Assembly (NCBI RefSeq): GCF_022447245.1
Contig: NZ_JAKVBC010000005.1
Coordinates: 115,107 to 179,106, forward strand
Reading direction: 5' to 3'
DNA from: Kordia sp.
GTDB taxonomy: Bacteria; Bacteroidota; Bacteroidia; Flavobacteriales; Flavobacteriaceae
Length of the DNA: 64,000 nt
Below are positions 37,898-45,504 of this stretch, one piece after another. The number at the start of each line of letters is the position of its first letter. Position 1 is the stretch's first letter. The notes below the pieces were generated by a model. That model was not told the DNA's origin, made no database searches, and saw only the letters and a program-made list of their open reading frames with translations. The position numbers and the translations under genes are program-made.

Positions 37898-39013
37898 ATG
37901 AAAACATATTTATTTCCTGGTCAAGGTTCCCAAAAAAAAGGAATGGGAGCAGGACTCTTCGATGAGTTTCCAGAATTAACAAAAAAAGCAGATAAAATTT
38001 TAGGATATTCTATCAAAGAACTTTGTCTGGAAGATCCTAACAAACAATTAAATAAAACACAATTTACCCAACCCGCTTTGTATGTTGTAAATGCTTTATC
38101 CTATCAAAAAAAGCTGAAAGATGGTGAAAAGGAGCCTAATTATGTAGCTGGACATAGTTTGGGAGAATACAATGCGCTTCAAGCTGCAGGTGTATTTAGT
38201 TTTGAAAGTGGATTGAAACTGGTAAAAAAGCGAGGAGAATTAATGAGTAAAGCCAAAAATGGTGGTATGGCTGCAATTTTAAACTCCTCAGAAGAACAGA
38301 TAAAAGAAATCTTAAAAGATGCCAATCTTGATACCATTGACATTGCAAATTTGAATGCTTCTTCGCAAATTGTAATCTCTGGTTTAAAAGAAGATGTCAC
38401 TAATGCACAGCCGTTTTTTGAAAAAGCAGGTGTCATGTTTATTCCGTTGAACACAAGTGGTGCTTTTCACTCACGATACATGAAAGAAGCTGCAGACGAG
38501 TTTGAAAAATTCTTAAAAAGAAAACGTTTTTACGAGCCTAAAATTGAGGTGATTGCAAATATTACAGGAAAACCATACGATCACAAAAAAGTATCAGAAA
38601 GCTTAGTAAATCAGCTATATAACAGTGTACGATGGGCAGATGGAATGACATATTTGCTAGAAAAAGGAGAGATGGAATTTGAAGAGCTTGGTGTTGGAGA
38701 AGTGTTAACAAAACTTACAGGCTATATCAAAAGAGATTTCTCTGAAAAAGAAAAAACAGCAACAGAAAAGAAAACGACCAAAAAAGGAGTTAAAAAGAAA
38801 GAAATAACTGCTGTAAAATCTACGCAGGACTCTTTAGCATTAGTTACACAATGGAATGCTTCAAACCCAATTGGTACCAAAGTAAAATCAGACTTTTATG
38901 ATACTGAACTAGAAACACGAACAGAAGCAATCATACTATTTGGACATAGAGCAGCGGTATACATGAAAGGTTATAACGGATATTTCGATTTAAGAGAAGT
39001 AACAGCAGTGTAA
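37898..39013 (+). CDS. trans-acting malonyl-CoA:ACP acyltransferase with C-terminal extension
   Basis: A FabD-like acyltransferase expected to load malonyl units onto all the AT-less modules. Residues 1-290 carry GQGSQ, the nucleophile Ser87 in GHSLGEY, the carboxylate-binding Arg112 in KKRGELM, and catalytic His191 in SGAFHSRYM, all as in malonyl-specific enzymes. A Lys-rich linker (about 288-305) joins a further 65-residue domain ending near GYNGYFDLREV. I cannot assign that domain; it may help contact the megasynthases. At 371 residues the protein is longer than FabD (about 310). The gene sits 22 bases after the Ser-type KS. A housekeeping fabD would be expected elsewhere in the genome. 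Confidence 0.92.
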   Translation: MKTYLFPGQGSQKKGMGAGLFDEFPELTKKADKILGYSIKELCLEDPNKQLNKTQFTQPALYVVNALSYQKKLKDGEKEPNYVAGHSLGEYNALQAAGVFSFESGLKLVKKRGELMSKAKNGGMAAILNSSEEQIKEILKDANLDTIDIANLNASSQIVISGLKEDVTNAQPFFEKAGVMFIPLNTSGAFHSRYMKEAADEFEKFLKRKRFYEPKIEVIANITGKPYDHKKVSESLVNQLYNSVRWADGMTYLLEKGEMEFEELGVGEVLTKLTGYIKRDFSEKEKTATEKKTTKKGVKKKEITAVKSTQDSLALVTQWNASNPIGTKVKSDFYDTELETRTEAIILFGHRAAVYMKGYNGYFDLREVTAV

Positions 39014-39019
39014 TTTTTT

Positions 39020-39943
39020 ATGCGAAAGAAACTCATATTTATTTTTCTAGATGGAGTAGGGTTGGGCGATGATGTAGCTACCAATCCGTTGGCAAGTGTT
39101 CGCATGCCGATATTACACCAACTTACTGGAAAAAGGCTCCTTCGCAATGTACATGTATGTTCAAACAAAGTATTGTTAAAAGGAATAGACGCATGTCTTA
39201 ACGTAGATGGAATTCCTCAAAGTGCTACGGGGCAAACGTGCTTATTTACGGGCTACAATGCGTCTGCTTTTTTAGGATATCATTTAATGGCATATCCTAC
39301 GGAGGAATTGGTGCAAATCATTCAAAAGCGTTCTATATTTAAATATGCGAATTCGCATCATATTTCGAATGTTTTTGCCAATTCGTACACAGACGGTTTT
39401 TTTACTTCCGATAATACTTCACGGTATAGTGTCACTACGCATAGTGTATTGGCTGCACATAATCGTTTCAATACCTTAGACGATCTCATAGCTGGAAATG
39501 CTGTGCATTGGGATATTACAAATAGTACATTGCAAAATATGCCCAACAATCGTGTCCCAGAAATCAGTCCGTTTGAAGCAGGTAAAAATCTAAAAAACAT
39601 TACAAATACGCATGATTTAGTAGTGTTTGAATGTTTTTTGCCTGATTTGATCGGGCATCGAAAGGATATGAGTAAATCTGTAGCTTTTTTTGATATGTTT
39701 GATGAATTCCTGCGAGGAATACTATATAACAAAGACGACTCTATTCATGTTTTGATGACGAGCGATCATGGAAATATAGAAGATTTGTCTTTTGGTGGAC
39801 ATAGCAAAAATGAAGTGCCATTGTTAGTCATTGGCAATGAAGCAAAACAATTTCAAGAAGTAGCGCGAATCGATGGAATATTTGATGCTATTTTTTCTAA
39901 GTTCTTTAATATGAAACCTAACTTACAAAAAGAAAAACTTTGA
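39020..39943 (+). CDS. alkaline phosphatase/iPGM-superfamily metalloenzyme
   Basis: A 307-residue protein of the superfamily that holds cofactor-independent phosphoglycerate mutase, phosphopentomutase and alkaline phosphatase. Visible motifs: FLDGVGLGD (first metal-binding Asp), SATGQTCLFTG (nucleophile region), LPDLIGHR, TSDHGNIED and GGHSKNEVPL, covering the two-metal site in order. It begins 6 bases after the acyltransferase and overlaps the phosphopantetheinyl transferase by 4 bases, so it is translationally tied to the PKS support genes. The substrate is unknown. A phosphatase or phosphotransferase acting on the polyketide or a CoA/pantetheine compound would fit, but nothing in the sequence decides this. 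It is not a standard trans-AT cassette member. Confidence 0.8.
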   Translation: MRKKLIFIFLDGVGLGDDVATNPLASVRMPILHQLTGKRLLRNVHVCSNKVLLKGIDACLNVDGIPQSATGQTCLFTGYNASAFLGYHLMAYPTEELVQIIQKRSIFKYANSHHISNVFANSYTDGFFTSDNTSRYSVTTHSVLAAHNRFNTLDDLIAGNAVHWDITNSTLQNMPNNRVPEISPFEAGKNLKNITNTHDLVVFECFLPDLIGHRKDMSKSVAFFDMFDEFLRGILYNKDDSIHVLMTSDHGNIEDLSFGGHSKNEVPLLVIGNEAKQFQEVARIDGIFDAIFSKFFNMKPNLQKEKL

Positions 39944-40575
39944 TAGATATTTTTTACACATCTTTTACAACGCCAATAGAAGAAGCGCATTACACCAAGC
40001 TTTTGTCTTTGTTACCAAAAGATCTTCAAGAGCGCAATGAAAAGTTTGTTCGTTGGCAAGACAAACATGCAAATTTGTTTGGAAAATTACTTTTGATAGA
40101 AGCGTTAAAATATCATGATATCAATAATGATATGCGCAAACTAATCACGTATGGCGCTCACAAACGTCCATTTTTAACACTACCGCAATACGATTTCAAT
40201 ATTTCTCACTCAGGAGATTATGTAATGTGTGCTATAGGTGAAAACATTCGATTGGGAATTGATATCGAAAAGCGACAGCACCGAAATATTGAAAACTTTG
40301 ATAACTCTATGACAGCGCAAGAATGGACAGAAATACAAGAATCCAATGATTCGCTGAAAACATTTTACAACTATTGGACCATCAAAGAAAGTGTCTCAAA
40401 AGCAGATGGACGTGGATTTTACATTCCTTATAATCAACTAGAAGTGATAGACAATACAGTACGGTATGATGGTAAGTTATGGTTTCTACAAGAGATAAGT
40501 ATAGCAGATGGATACAGTTTTAGTATAGCTTCTAATAAATTAACCTCATGCAAACTACATGCAATTAAATTTTAA
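39940..40575 (+). CDS. 4'-phosphopantetheinyl transferase (Sfp type)
   Basis: A 211-residue Sfp-type enzyme that attaches the phosphopantetheine arm to ACPs. The three family motifs are visible: FNISHSG, LGIDIEK (metal-binding Asp/Glu), and FYNYWTIKESVSKADGRG. TTG 39940 is chosen as start because it gives the 4-base overlap with the upstream stop and a full N terminus. It is the last gene of the PKS-support run and would activate the ten visible ACPs and the donor ACP. The following 220 bases hold a promoter region with direct repeats before the regulator gene. Confidence 0.92.
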   Translation: MIDIFYTSFTTPIEEAHYTKLLSLLPKDLQERNEKFVRWQDKHANLFGKLLLIEALKYHDINNDMRKLITYGAHKRPFLTLPQYDFNISHSGDYVMCAIGENIRLGIDIEKRQHRNIENFDNSMTAQEWTEIQESNDSLKTFYNYWTIKESVSKADGRGFYIPYNQLEVIDNTVRYDGKLWFLQEISIADGYSFSIASNKLTSCKLHAIKF

Positions 40576-40690
40576 ATTTAAACATTGATAACAGATATTA
40601 ACATACCCTATTCTAAAAAACACAAAATCGTCTAAAAAGAAATTTTGGACAGTGTCTTTTTAAGTTAAAAAGAAACTACTTTCAAATTTC

Positions 40691-40723
40691 AATCATCACA
40701 AAAACTTGAATTTCGTCACAAAA
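40691..40723 (+). promoter_or_regulatory. direct repeat pair with 20-nt period upstream of the LytTR gene
   Basis: AATCATCACAAAA (40691-40703) and TTTCGTCACAAAA (40711-40723) agree at 10 of 13 positions and start exactly 20 nt apart, about 73 bases before the regulator's start. LytTR proteins bind two short direct repeats about two helical turns apart. The second repeat shares TTCGTCACAAA with the pair at 41681-41714, so this looks like an autoregulatory site. The spacing is seen; the function is inferred. Confidence 0.55.
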
Positions 40724-40795
40724 TAGGGGAAAACCGTAATTGGTCTAAAAAACAATTTTGTAATTTTCTTTTAGCTATTATTAATTAATAAGACA

Positions 40796-41665
40796 TTGAC
40801 ACTATCCAAATTAATCTATTACTTTCAACAGAAACACCAATTAATCGACAATCAAAAGTACTACTTAAAGCTTTCAGTGATTGTTGGTGTTGTATTCACT
40901 ATTTTTGTCTACATTTTTGATCCGTACGATAATTATTTGGCGATTCCCAAGTTTGAAATTCCTATAAAAATCATACAATTAGGGTATGGAATCAATACCA
41001 CAATTGTCATATATACGTTGTATTGGTTACTCTTTCGAAAATTACAATTCTCTCATGGAAAGCGAATTTGGAAAACCTATCATCATTGGTTGTTATTAGT
41101 AGCAATTTTAAGTATTGCCGGATTCATAGGAACTCTTTATCATCGCTTTATGATGGATGTTGGTGAAGTAGATTCTGCATATTATATGTTTGTCACAATT
41201 CCAAGATCAATCATCATTGCAATTCCATTATTTATCATCACTATACTATTAGATCGTTTATATGCTTCACAAAAAACAGTTACTAATGCTACAAATGTAT
41301 GTGATGAAGAAAAAATAGTTGCAGCTAAAACAATCATCCTAAAATCTCCAGCGGTCAATCAATGTATAGAAGTAACACCTTCAAAAATAGAATACATCAT
41401 GGCTTCTGGGAATTACGTTGAAATTTATTCTACAGGAGATAAAAAAGCACAATTATTACGTGCTCCATTACGTTTTGTCTCTGAACGTTTGGCATCGTAC
41501 TCATTTCTTGTAAAATGCCATCGACAGTATTATGTAAACATAGAAAAAGTTCAATTTCATAAAGGGAATTCGCAACGTATCTTGCTTACTTTAGCAACTG
41601 CTAAAAATGAAATTCCCGTTAGTAAAAGTTTTATCAAAAGTATTCTTAGTCTTCTAAAAAAATAA
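40796..41665 (+). CDS. membrane-anchored LytTR-family transcription regulator
   Basis: 289 residues from TTG 40796. The N-terminal half has four hydrophobic segments (about 25-42, 60-82, 97-116 and 132-152), so it should sit in the inner membrane. The C-terminal third (about 190-289) is a LytTR DNA-binding domain, recognisable from IEYIMASGNYVEIYS, FVKCHRQYYVN (as FLVKCHRQYYVNIEKV) and PVSKSFIKSIL. There is no receiver domain, so the signal is probably sensed in the membrane directly. It lies between the PKS-support genes and a GG-leader precursor peptide, both in the same direction. Matching direct repeats occur upstream of this gene and upstream of the peptide gene, which suggests it controls itself and the peptide; PKS control is possible but not shown. 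Confidence 0.87.
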   Translation: MTLSKLIYYFQQKHQLIDNQKYYLKLSVIVGVVFTIFVYIFDPYDNYLAIPKFEIPIKIIQLGYGINTTIVIYTLYWLLFRKLQFSHGKRIWKTYHHWLLLVAILSIAGFIGTLYHRFMMDVGEVDSAYYMFVTIPRSIIIAIPLFIITILLDRLYASQKTVTNATNVCDEEKIVAAKTIILKSPAVNQCIEVTPSKIEYIMASGNYVEIYSTGDKKAQLLRAPLRFVSERLASYSFLVKCHRQYYVNIEKVQFHKGNSQRILLTLATAKNEIPVSKSFIKSILSLLKK

Positions 41666-41680
41666 GAAAATTAGTCTCTA

Positions 41681-41714
41681 TTCATTCGTCACAAAGCTTG
41701 TTCATTCGTAACAA
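41681..41714 (+). promoter_or_regulatory. direct repeat pair with 20-nt period upstream of the precursor peptide
   Basis: TTCATTCGTCACAA (41681-41694) and TTCATTCGTAACAA (41701-41714) differ at one of 14 positions and start 20 nt apart. They lie about 120 bases before the peptide ATG at 41836 and just after the LytTR stop codon. The core TTCGTCACAA also occurs in the repeats before the LytTR gene. This is the arrangement expected for a LytTR binding site controlling the peptide. Confidence 0.6.
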
Positions 41715-41835
41715 TTATTTTTATAATGGAAATTAACAAATTAATTTTAGTGTTGATTTTTACTGAGTTTTACCTAAACCGTGTTCACTAAAAAATATAA
41801 AAAGTAATCAATAACTATTTTAAAATTCTTAAATC

Positions 41836-42066
41836 ATGAAGAAAAAGAATGTAACAAAATTGAACCTTCAAAAAAGAGCAATCTCAAGACTTGATAATCC
41901 ACGTGGCGGACTTGCTGCAGGAAATGCTTCACCAAATCCAGTTCCAGTAGGTACCAATGTATGGTCTAACTGTGAAGTATGTAACACTGTGAGAAAAACA
42001 CAATGTAAAGGAGGTGATTGTCCTAATTTCACAAGAACTTGTAATGCAGTGTCTGTACCTGTATAA
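41836..42066 (+). CDS. GG-leader RiPP precursor peptide (lanthipeptide-like)
   Basis: A 76-residue peptide. The leader starts MKKKNVTKLNLQKRAISRL and ends in Gly-Gly (residues 24-25), the layout of the Bacteroidota small-peptide families annotated as class I lanthipeptide or GG-type natural-product precursors. The core has five Cys, grouped CEVC, CKGGDC and a last single Cys, with several Thr and Ser, so thioether or disulfide rings are possible. The gene stands alone between the LytTR regulator and a strong terminator at 42078-42106. I see no LanB, LanC or peptidase-type ABC exporter in the window, so processing enzymes must be elsewhere, if they exist. Confidence 0.75.
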   Translation: MKKKNVTKLNLQKRAISRLDNPRGGLAAGNASPNPVPVGTNVWSNCEVCNTVRKTQCKGGDCPNFTRTCNAVSVPV

Positions 42067-42077
42067 GCAACAATCAT

Positions 42078-42106
42078 AAAAGTGGGCTACATGGCCCACT
42101 TTTTTT
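42078..42106 (+). terminator. Rho-independent terminator after the precursor peptide
   Basis: AAAAGTGGGC (42078-42087), a six-base loop, and the perfect complement GCCCACTTTT (42094-42103), running into seven T. It lies 12 bases after the peptide stop, so the peptide is transcribed separately from the genes that follow. Confidence 0.9.
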
Positions 42107-42130
42107 ATTAATAACTTAAAAGAACCGATA

Positions 42131-42351
42131 ATAAAGAAAAAAACTAAAAAAAATTATCACTTAATAAAAGTGCTGTTTCTAAATTAGATCAAGTAAGTGG
42201 AGGAGTAGTGATAAACCCAGTAGCTGCAACAAATCCGCTTTCAGTTTGCCCAGTATGCCCATTGCCTAAAGTAACGGATAATACATGTCCTACTGATTGT
42301 TTTGCAACATGTTTTTGGACATGCAGGCGTACATGTTTCCCATGCTGGTAA
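42131..42351 (+). pseudogene. decayed Cys-rich GG-leader precursor peptide
   Basis: Read in the frame ending at TAA 42349, the bases give KLSLNKSAVSKLDQVSGG and then an intact 46-residue Cys-rich core (Cys motifs CPVC, then six further Cys, ending CFPCW). The leader start is damaged. Where ATGAAGAAAAAG is expected the sequence is ATAAAGAAAAAA (42131), and a one-base deficit in the A-rich stretch puts the two parts out of frame, with TAA at 42145 in the core frame. No ordinary start codon opens the core frame. The eight-Cys core differs from the intact peptide at 41836. A sequencing error in the A-run could restore the frame but not the start codon. Confidence 0.7.
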
Positions 42352-42475
42352 GTTTTACGAATAAAAATTATGATAATGGCGGACTTCGGTTCGCTTTTGT
42401 TTTTAAAATACTTTTCAATTCATAAAATGTACGTGTAGAAATTAAGTATATTGTGGTATATTATATGTAATAAAA

Positions 42476-43027
42476 ATGAAAAAGATACTATTTATTGCTG
42501 GGCTTTGCTTGGCTCTTTTTGTAGGATATAGTTTTAGTGAAAAGTATATGTATACAAATACATCTTCCCAAAAAGAAGTAGCAAAAGAATTTGATTTGGA
42601 AGAGATTTTACTAAAAAATGGATATGCAAAAATTCCTCTTGAAAAATTATTTACTGGACACTTACAATTAAAACTATCGGTGAATGGAGTAGAAGGAAGT
42701 TTTCTTTTAGATACAGGTGCTAATGTGACAACAATCGCAGAAAAAAGTACAGACAAATTTCTTATGAAAACGGAGCCACAAGAAGAATTAGCAACTGGCG
42801 TAGGTGTCAAAAATATTGAAGTGCAAAATTCAATGAGGAATACGCTCCGCTTAGAATCCTTAGAACTCAGTGATTACACTTTATATGTTATGAATTTAGA
42901 TCTAGTTAATCAAGCTCTTTTAGATTATGAAATAGGAGAAATAGACGGAATTGTTGGTGCTGACATTTTAAGTGAAAAAGAAGCAATCATAGATTATGCA
43001 AAATTAACATTGTATTTAAAAATCTAA
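42476..43027 (+). CDS. retropepsin-like aspartic protease, membrane-anchored or exported
   Basis: 183 residues. An N-terminal hydrophobic segment (about 3-19) acts as signal peptide or anchor, putting the rest in the periplasm. The catalytic motif FLLDTGANVTTI (around residue 80) and the later IDGIVGADIL are the two diagnostic elements of clan AA retropepsin-like proteases, which act as dimers. It is the next intact gene after the two GG-leader peptide loci and points the same way. A role in peptide maturation or turnover is conceivable, but such proteases are common in this group, so the link is weak. Confidence 0.8.
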   Translation: MKKILFIAGLCLALFVGYSFSEKYMYTNTSSQKEVAKEFDLEEILLKNGYAKIPLEKLFTGHLQLKLSVNGVEGSFLLDTGANVTTIAEKSTDKFLMKTEPQEELATGVGVKNIEVQNSMRNTLRLESLELSDYTLYVMNLDLVNQALLDYEIGEIDGIVGADILSEKEAIIDYAKLTLYLKI

Positions 43028-43085
43028 TATCTCAAATCTATATAGAAATCCCTATATTTAAACTCCAACCAAAACACACACAACA

Positions 43086-44228
43086 TTGAAAAAAGTAAGC
43101 TACTTTTTGATGCTTTGTATTTTTATACAATGTCAACCTAAAGAAACCCAAAAAGAAACACCAAAAACGAATACTTCAAAAACTGACAAAACGATTAAAG
43201 TTTCAAGTAAAATAGCAACGTTATCCTTAGCAGAGGCCAATCGATTGTCAGCGTTACCGTTGCACTGCATGCAGGAAGAATATCCTAACAAACTCAATCA
43301 AACCATTGGTGGTGAAAAAGATTTACAGTCACCAAAAGTATTGCATCCAGCTTTTTATGGATGTTTTGATTGGCATTCATCCGTACATGGACATTGGTCA
43401 TTGGTAAGTTTACTAAAGCAATTTCCAAAACTTGAAAATAGTGCTGAGATCAGAGTGAAATTGGCTGAAAATATCTCCAAAGAAAACATCGAAATTGAAA
43501 TTTTATATTTCAAAGGAAAGTTCAACAAGTCGTTTGAACGCACCTATGGTTGGGCTTGGCTATTAAAACTCGCAGAAGAATTACACACATGGAACGATCC
43601 ATTAGCACGCGAATTAGAAACTAATTTACAACCGTTAACAGACATCATTGTGCAAGGCTATTTAGATTTCTTACCAAAACTATCTTATCCTATTAGAGTA
43701 GGCGAACATACAAATACAGCATTCGGACTCACATTTGCGTACGATTATGCCAAAACCGTGAATCATATAGCTTTAAAAAGTCTTATAGAACAACGAGCGA
43801 AGGATTTTTATATGGTAGATGCTAACTGTCCCATAACTTGGGAACCTAGCGGATTTGACTTCCTATCACCATGTTTGGAAGAAGCTGATATTATGCGTAG
43901 AGTATTAGGAAAAGACGAGTTCAAAACGTGGTTACAAGCATTTTTACCACAATTAGCAGATAAAGATTTTCAAATGGCACAAGGAAAAGTATCCGATCGA
44001 ACCGATGGAAAACTAGTGCATTTAGATGGTGTGAATTTTAGTAGAGCTTGGTGTTTATACGGAATTGCCAATGAATTTCCAGAATATGCACATCTTAAAA
44101 ATATTGCAAACCAACACATCAATTATTCCTTACCAAGTATCGTAGATGATAATTATGAAGGAACACACTGGTTGGGTTCATTTGCTATTTATGCCTTAAA
44201 TACTGCTGCTAATGTTCAAGTGGATTAA
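43086..44228 (+). CDS. DUF2891-family lipoprotein
   Basis: 380 residues from TTG 43086. A short hydrophobic N terminus followed by FIQCQP looks like a lipobox with the Cys near residue 16, so the mature protein is probably a lipoprotein. The body matches what I recall of the DUF2891 family: HPAFYGCFDWHSSVHGHW, YGWAWLLKLAEEL, RVGEHTNTAFGL and the late DDNYEGTHWLGSFA are its conserved patches, with an alpha/alpha-barrel feel and many Trp/His. Its function is unknown. The last 17 bases overlap the start of the NRAMP-like transporter, so the two are likely co-translated. Confidence 0.82.
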   Translation: MKKVSYFLMLCIFIQCQPKETQKETPKTNTSKTDKTIKVSSKIATLSLAEANRLSALPLHCMQEEYPNKLNQTIGGEKDLQSPKVLHPAFYGCFDWHSSVHGHWSLVSLLKQFPKLENSAEIRVKLAENISKENIEIEILYFKGKFNKSFERTYGWAWLLKLAEELHTWNDPLARELETNLQPLTDIIVQGYLDFLPKLSYPIRVGEHTNTAFGLTFAYDYAKTVNHIALKSLIEQRAKDFYMVDANCPITWEPSGFDFLSPCLEEADIMRRVLGKDEFKTWLQAFLPQLADKDFQMAQGKVSDRTDGKLVHLDGVNFSRAWCLYGIANEFPEYAHLKNIANQHINYSLPSIVDDNYEGTHWLGSFAIYALNTAANVQVD

Positions 44229-45402
44229 AAATATTGGACCTGGTACGCTTGTAGCTGCAGCATTTATAGGTCCAGGAACGGTTACCATGTGTACCAAGGC
44301 TGGTGTACAATATGGCTACAGTTTATTATGGGCAATGTTGTTATCCATCATTGCAACCATTGTATTGCAAGAAATGGCAGCGCGAACAGGAATCATTACA
44401 CAAAAAGGCTTAGCACAAGTTATAAAAGGGCAAATAACAAGTCCATTATTGCGAAACGTAGCTATCTTTTTAATTTTTGGTGCTATTGTCATTGGAAATG
44501 CGGCGTATGAAGCAGGAAACATTAGTGGAGCTTCTTTAGGAATGGTAGTTTTTGGGGAAGAAATCGCTGTGTTTTATCCAATTTTGATAGGATTCATCGC
44601 TTTCATGGTACTATTTATTGGAAACTACAAAATACTAGAACGTAGTCTTGTTGCGCTAGTATTACTAATGAGCATTTCATTTATAATCACAGCAATTTTA
44701 ACAAAACCAGATCTTTTGGCAATGCTCAAGGGAACATTTGTACCAACCATACCTGAAAACAGTTGGATCATTATCATTGGATTGATAGGAACAACCGTAG
44801 TTCCATACAATCTCTTCTTGCATGCGTCTTTAGTAAAAGAAAAGTGGAAAACAAAAGAAGATCTGGCAAAGGCTAGAAAGGACATGATCATTTCTGTTAT
44901 TTTAGGAGGAATTGTCTCTATGACAATCATTGTGGCAGCAACAGCTATTACTGGAAGCAATATTAACAATGCTTTTGATTTGGCTAAAGGGTTAGAACCT
45001 TTATACGGAGAAAATGCAAAATACTTACTCGGAATTGGATTATTTGCAGCAGGAATTACTTCTGCAATCACGGCACCTTTAGCAGCTGCCTATGTAGCTA
45101 AAAGTTGTTTTGGTTGGAAAGCTTCCTTAAGAGACATTCGCTTCAGAGCAGTTTGGGCAATAATCTTGATATTAGGAGTTGTCTTTTCTTCTTTAAAATT
45201 CAAGCCAGTAGAAGTCATTACGTTTGCACAAGTAGCAAATGGTTTATTACTTCCAATTGTCGCCATCTTTTTAGTTTGGATCGTTAATAAAGCCAATGTT
45301 TTAGGGAAGTATAAGAATACCCTGTTTCAAAATATATTAGCTATTTGCATCATTTTGATAGCACTAATCTTAGGAATTAAAGGGATTTACACGGTATTTT
45401 AA
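44212..45402 (+). CDS. NRAMP-superfamily transporter (YcsG-like subgroup)
   Basis: 396 residues with about eleven hydrophobic segments, clearly of the NRAMP fold. The metal-binding sites of true NRAMP manganese/iron transporters are altered: TM1 reads IGPGTVT instead of MDPGN, and TM6 reads VVPYNLFLH instead of MPHNLYLH, so the Asp, Asn, Met and His ligands are gone. This subgroup is therefore unlikely to be a classical Mn/Fe transporter. In Bacillus subtilis a related gene (ycsG) lies with the pxpABC 5-oxoprolinase genes, as here; transport of 5-oxoproline or a related compound, or of another cation, is inferred. The gene overlaps DUF2891 by 17 bases and precedes pxpA-pxpB by about 100. Confidence 0.85.
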   Translation: MFKWIKNIGPGTLVAAAFIGPGTVTMCTKAGVQYGYSLLWAMLLSIIATIVLQEMAARTGIITQKGLAQVIKGQITSPLLRNVAIFLIFGAIVIGNAAYEAGNISGASLGMVVFGEEIAVFYPILIGFIAFMVLFIGNYKILERSLVALVLLMSISFIITAILTKPDLLAMLKGTFVPTIPENSWIIIIGLIGTTVVPYNLFLHASLVKEKWKTKEDLAKARKDMIISVILGGIVSMTIIVAATAITGSNINNAFDLAKGLEPLYGENAKYLLGIGLFAAGITSAITAPLAAAYVAKSCFGWKASLRDIRFRAVWAIILILGVVFSSLKFKPVEVITFAQVANGLLLPIVAIFLVWIVNKANVLGKYKNTLFQNILAICIILIALILGIKGIYTVF

Positions 45403-45413
45403 TCATAAAGCCC

Positions 45414-45495
45414 AACAGTGAAGTAATCTAAAAGAATAAAAGTAAAAAGATAATTATTTAAAAAATCTAAATTCTAACAGCGAAGCGATCTAAAA
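45414..45495 (+). repeat. two copies of a 20-base imperfect repeat before pxpA
   Basis: AACAGTGAAGTAATCTAAAA (45414-45433) and AACAGCGAAGCGATCTAAAA (45476-45495) match at 17 of 20 positions. The second copy ends 9 bases before the pxpA start. A loosely similar stretch, in reverse orientation, is at about 51036-51062. It may be a short dispersed intergenic repeat; no function is evident. Confidence 0.5.
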
Positions 45496-45504
45496 AACTA
45501 AAAA

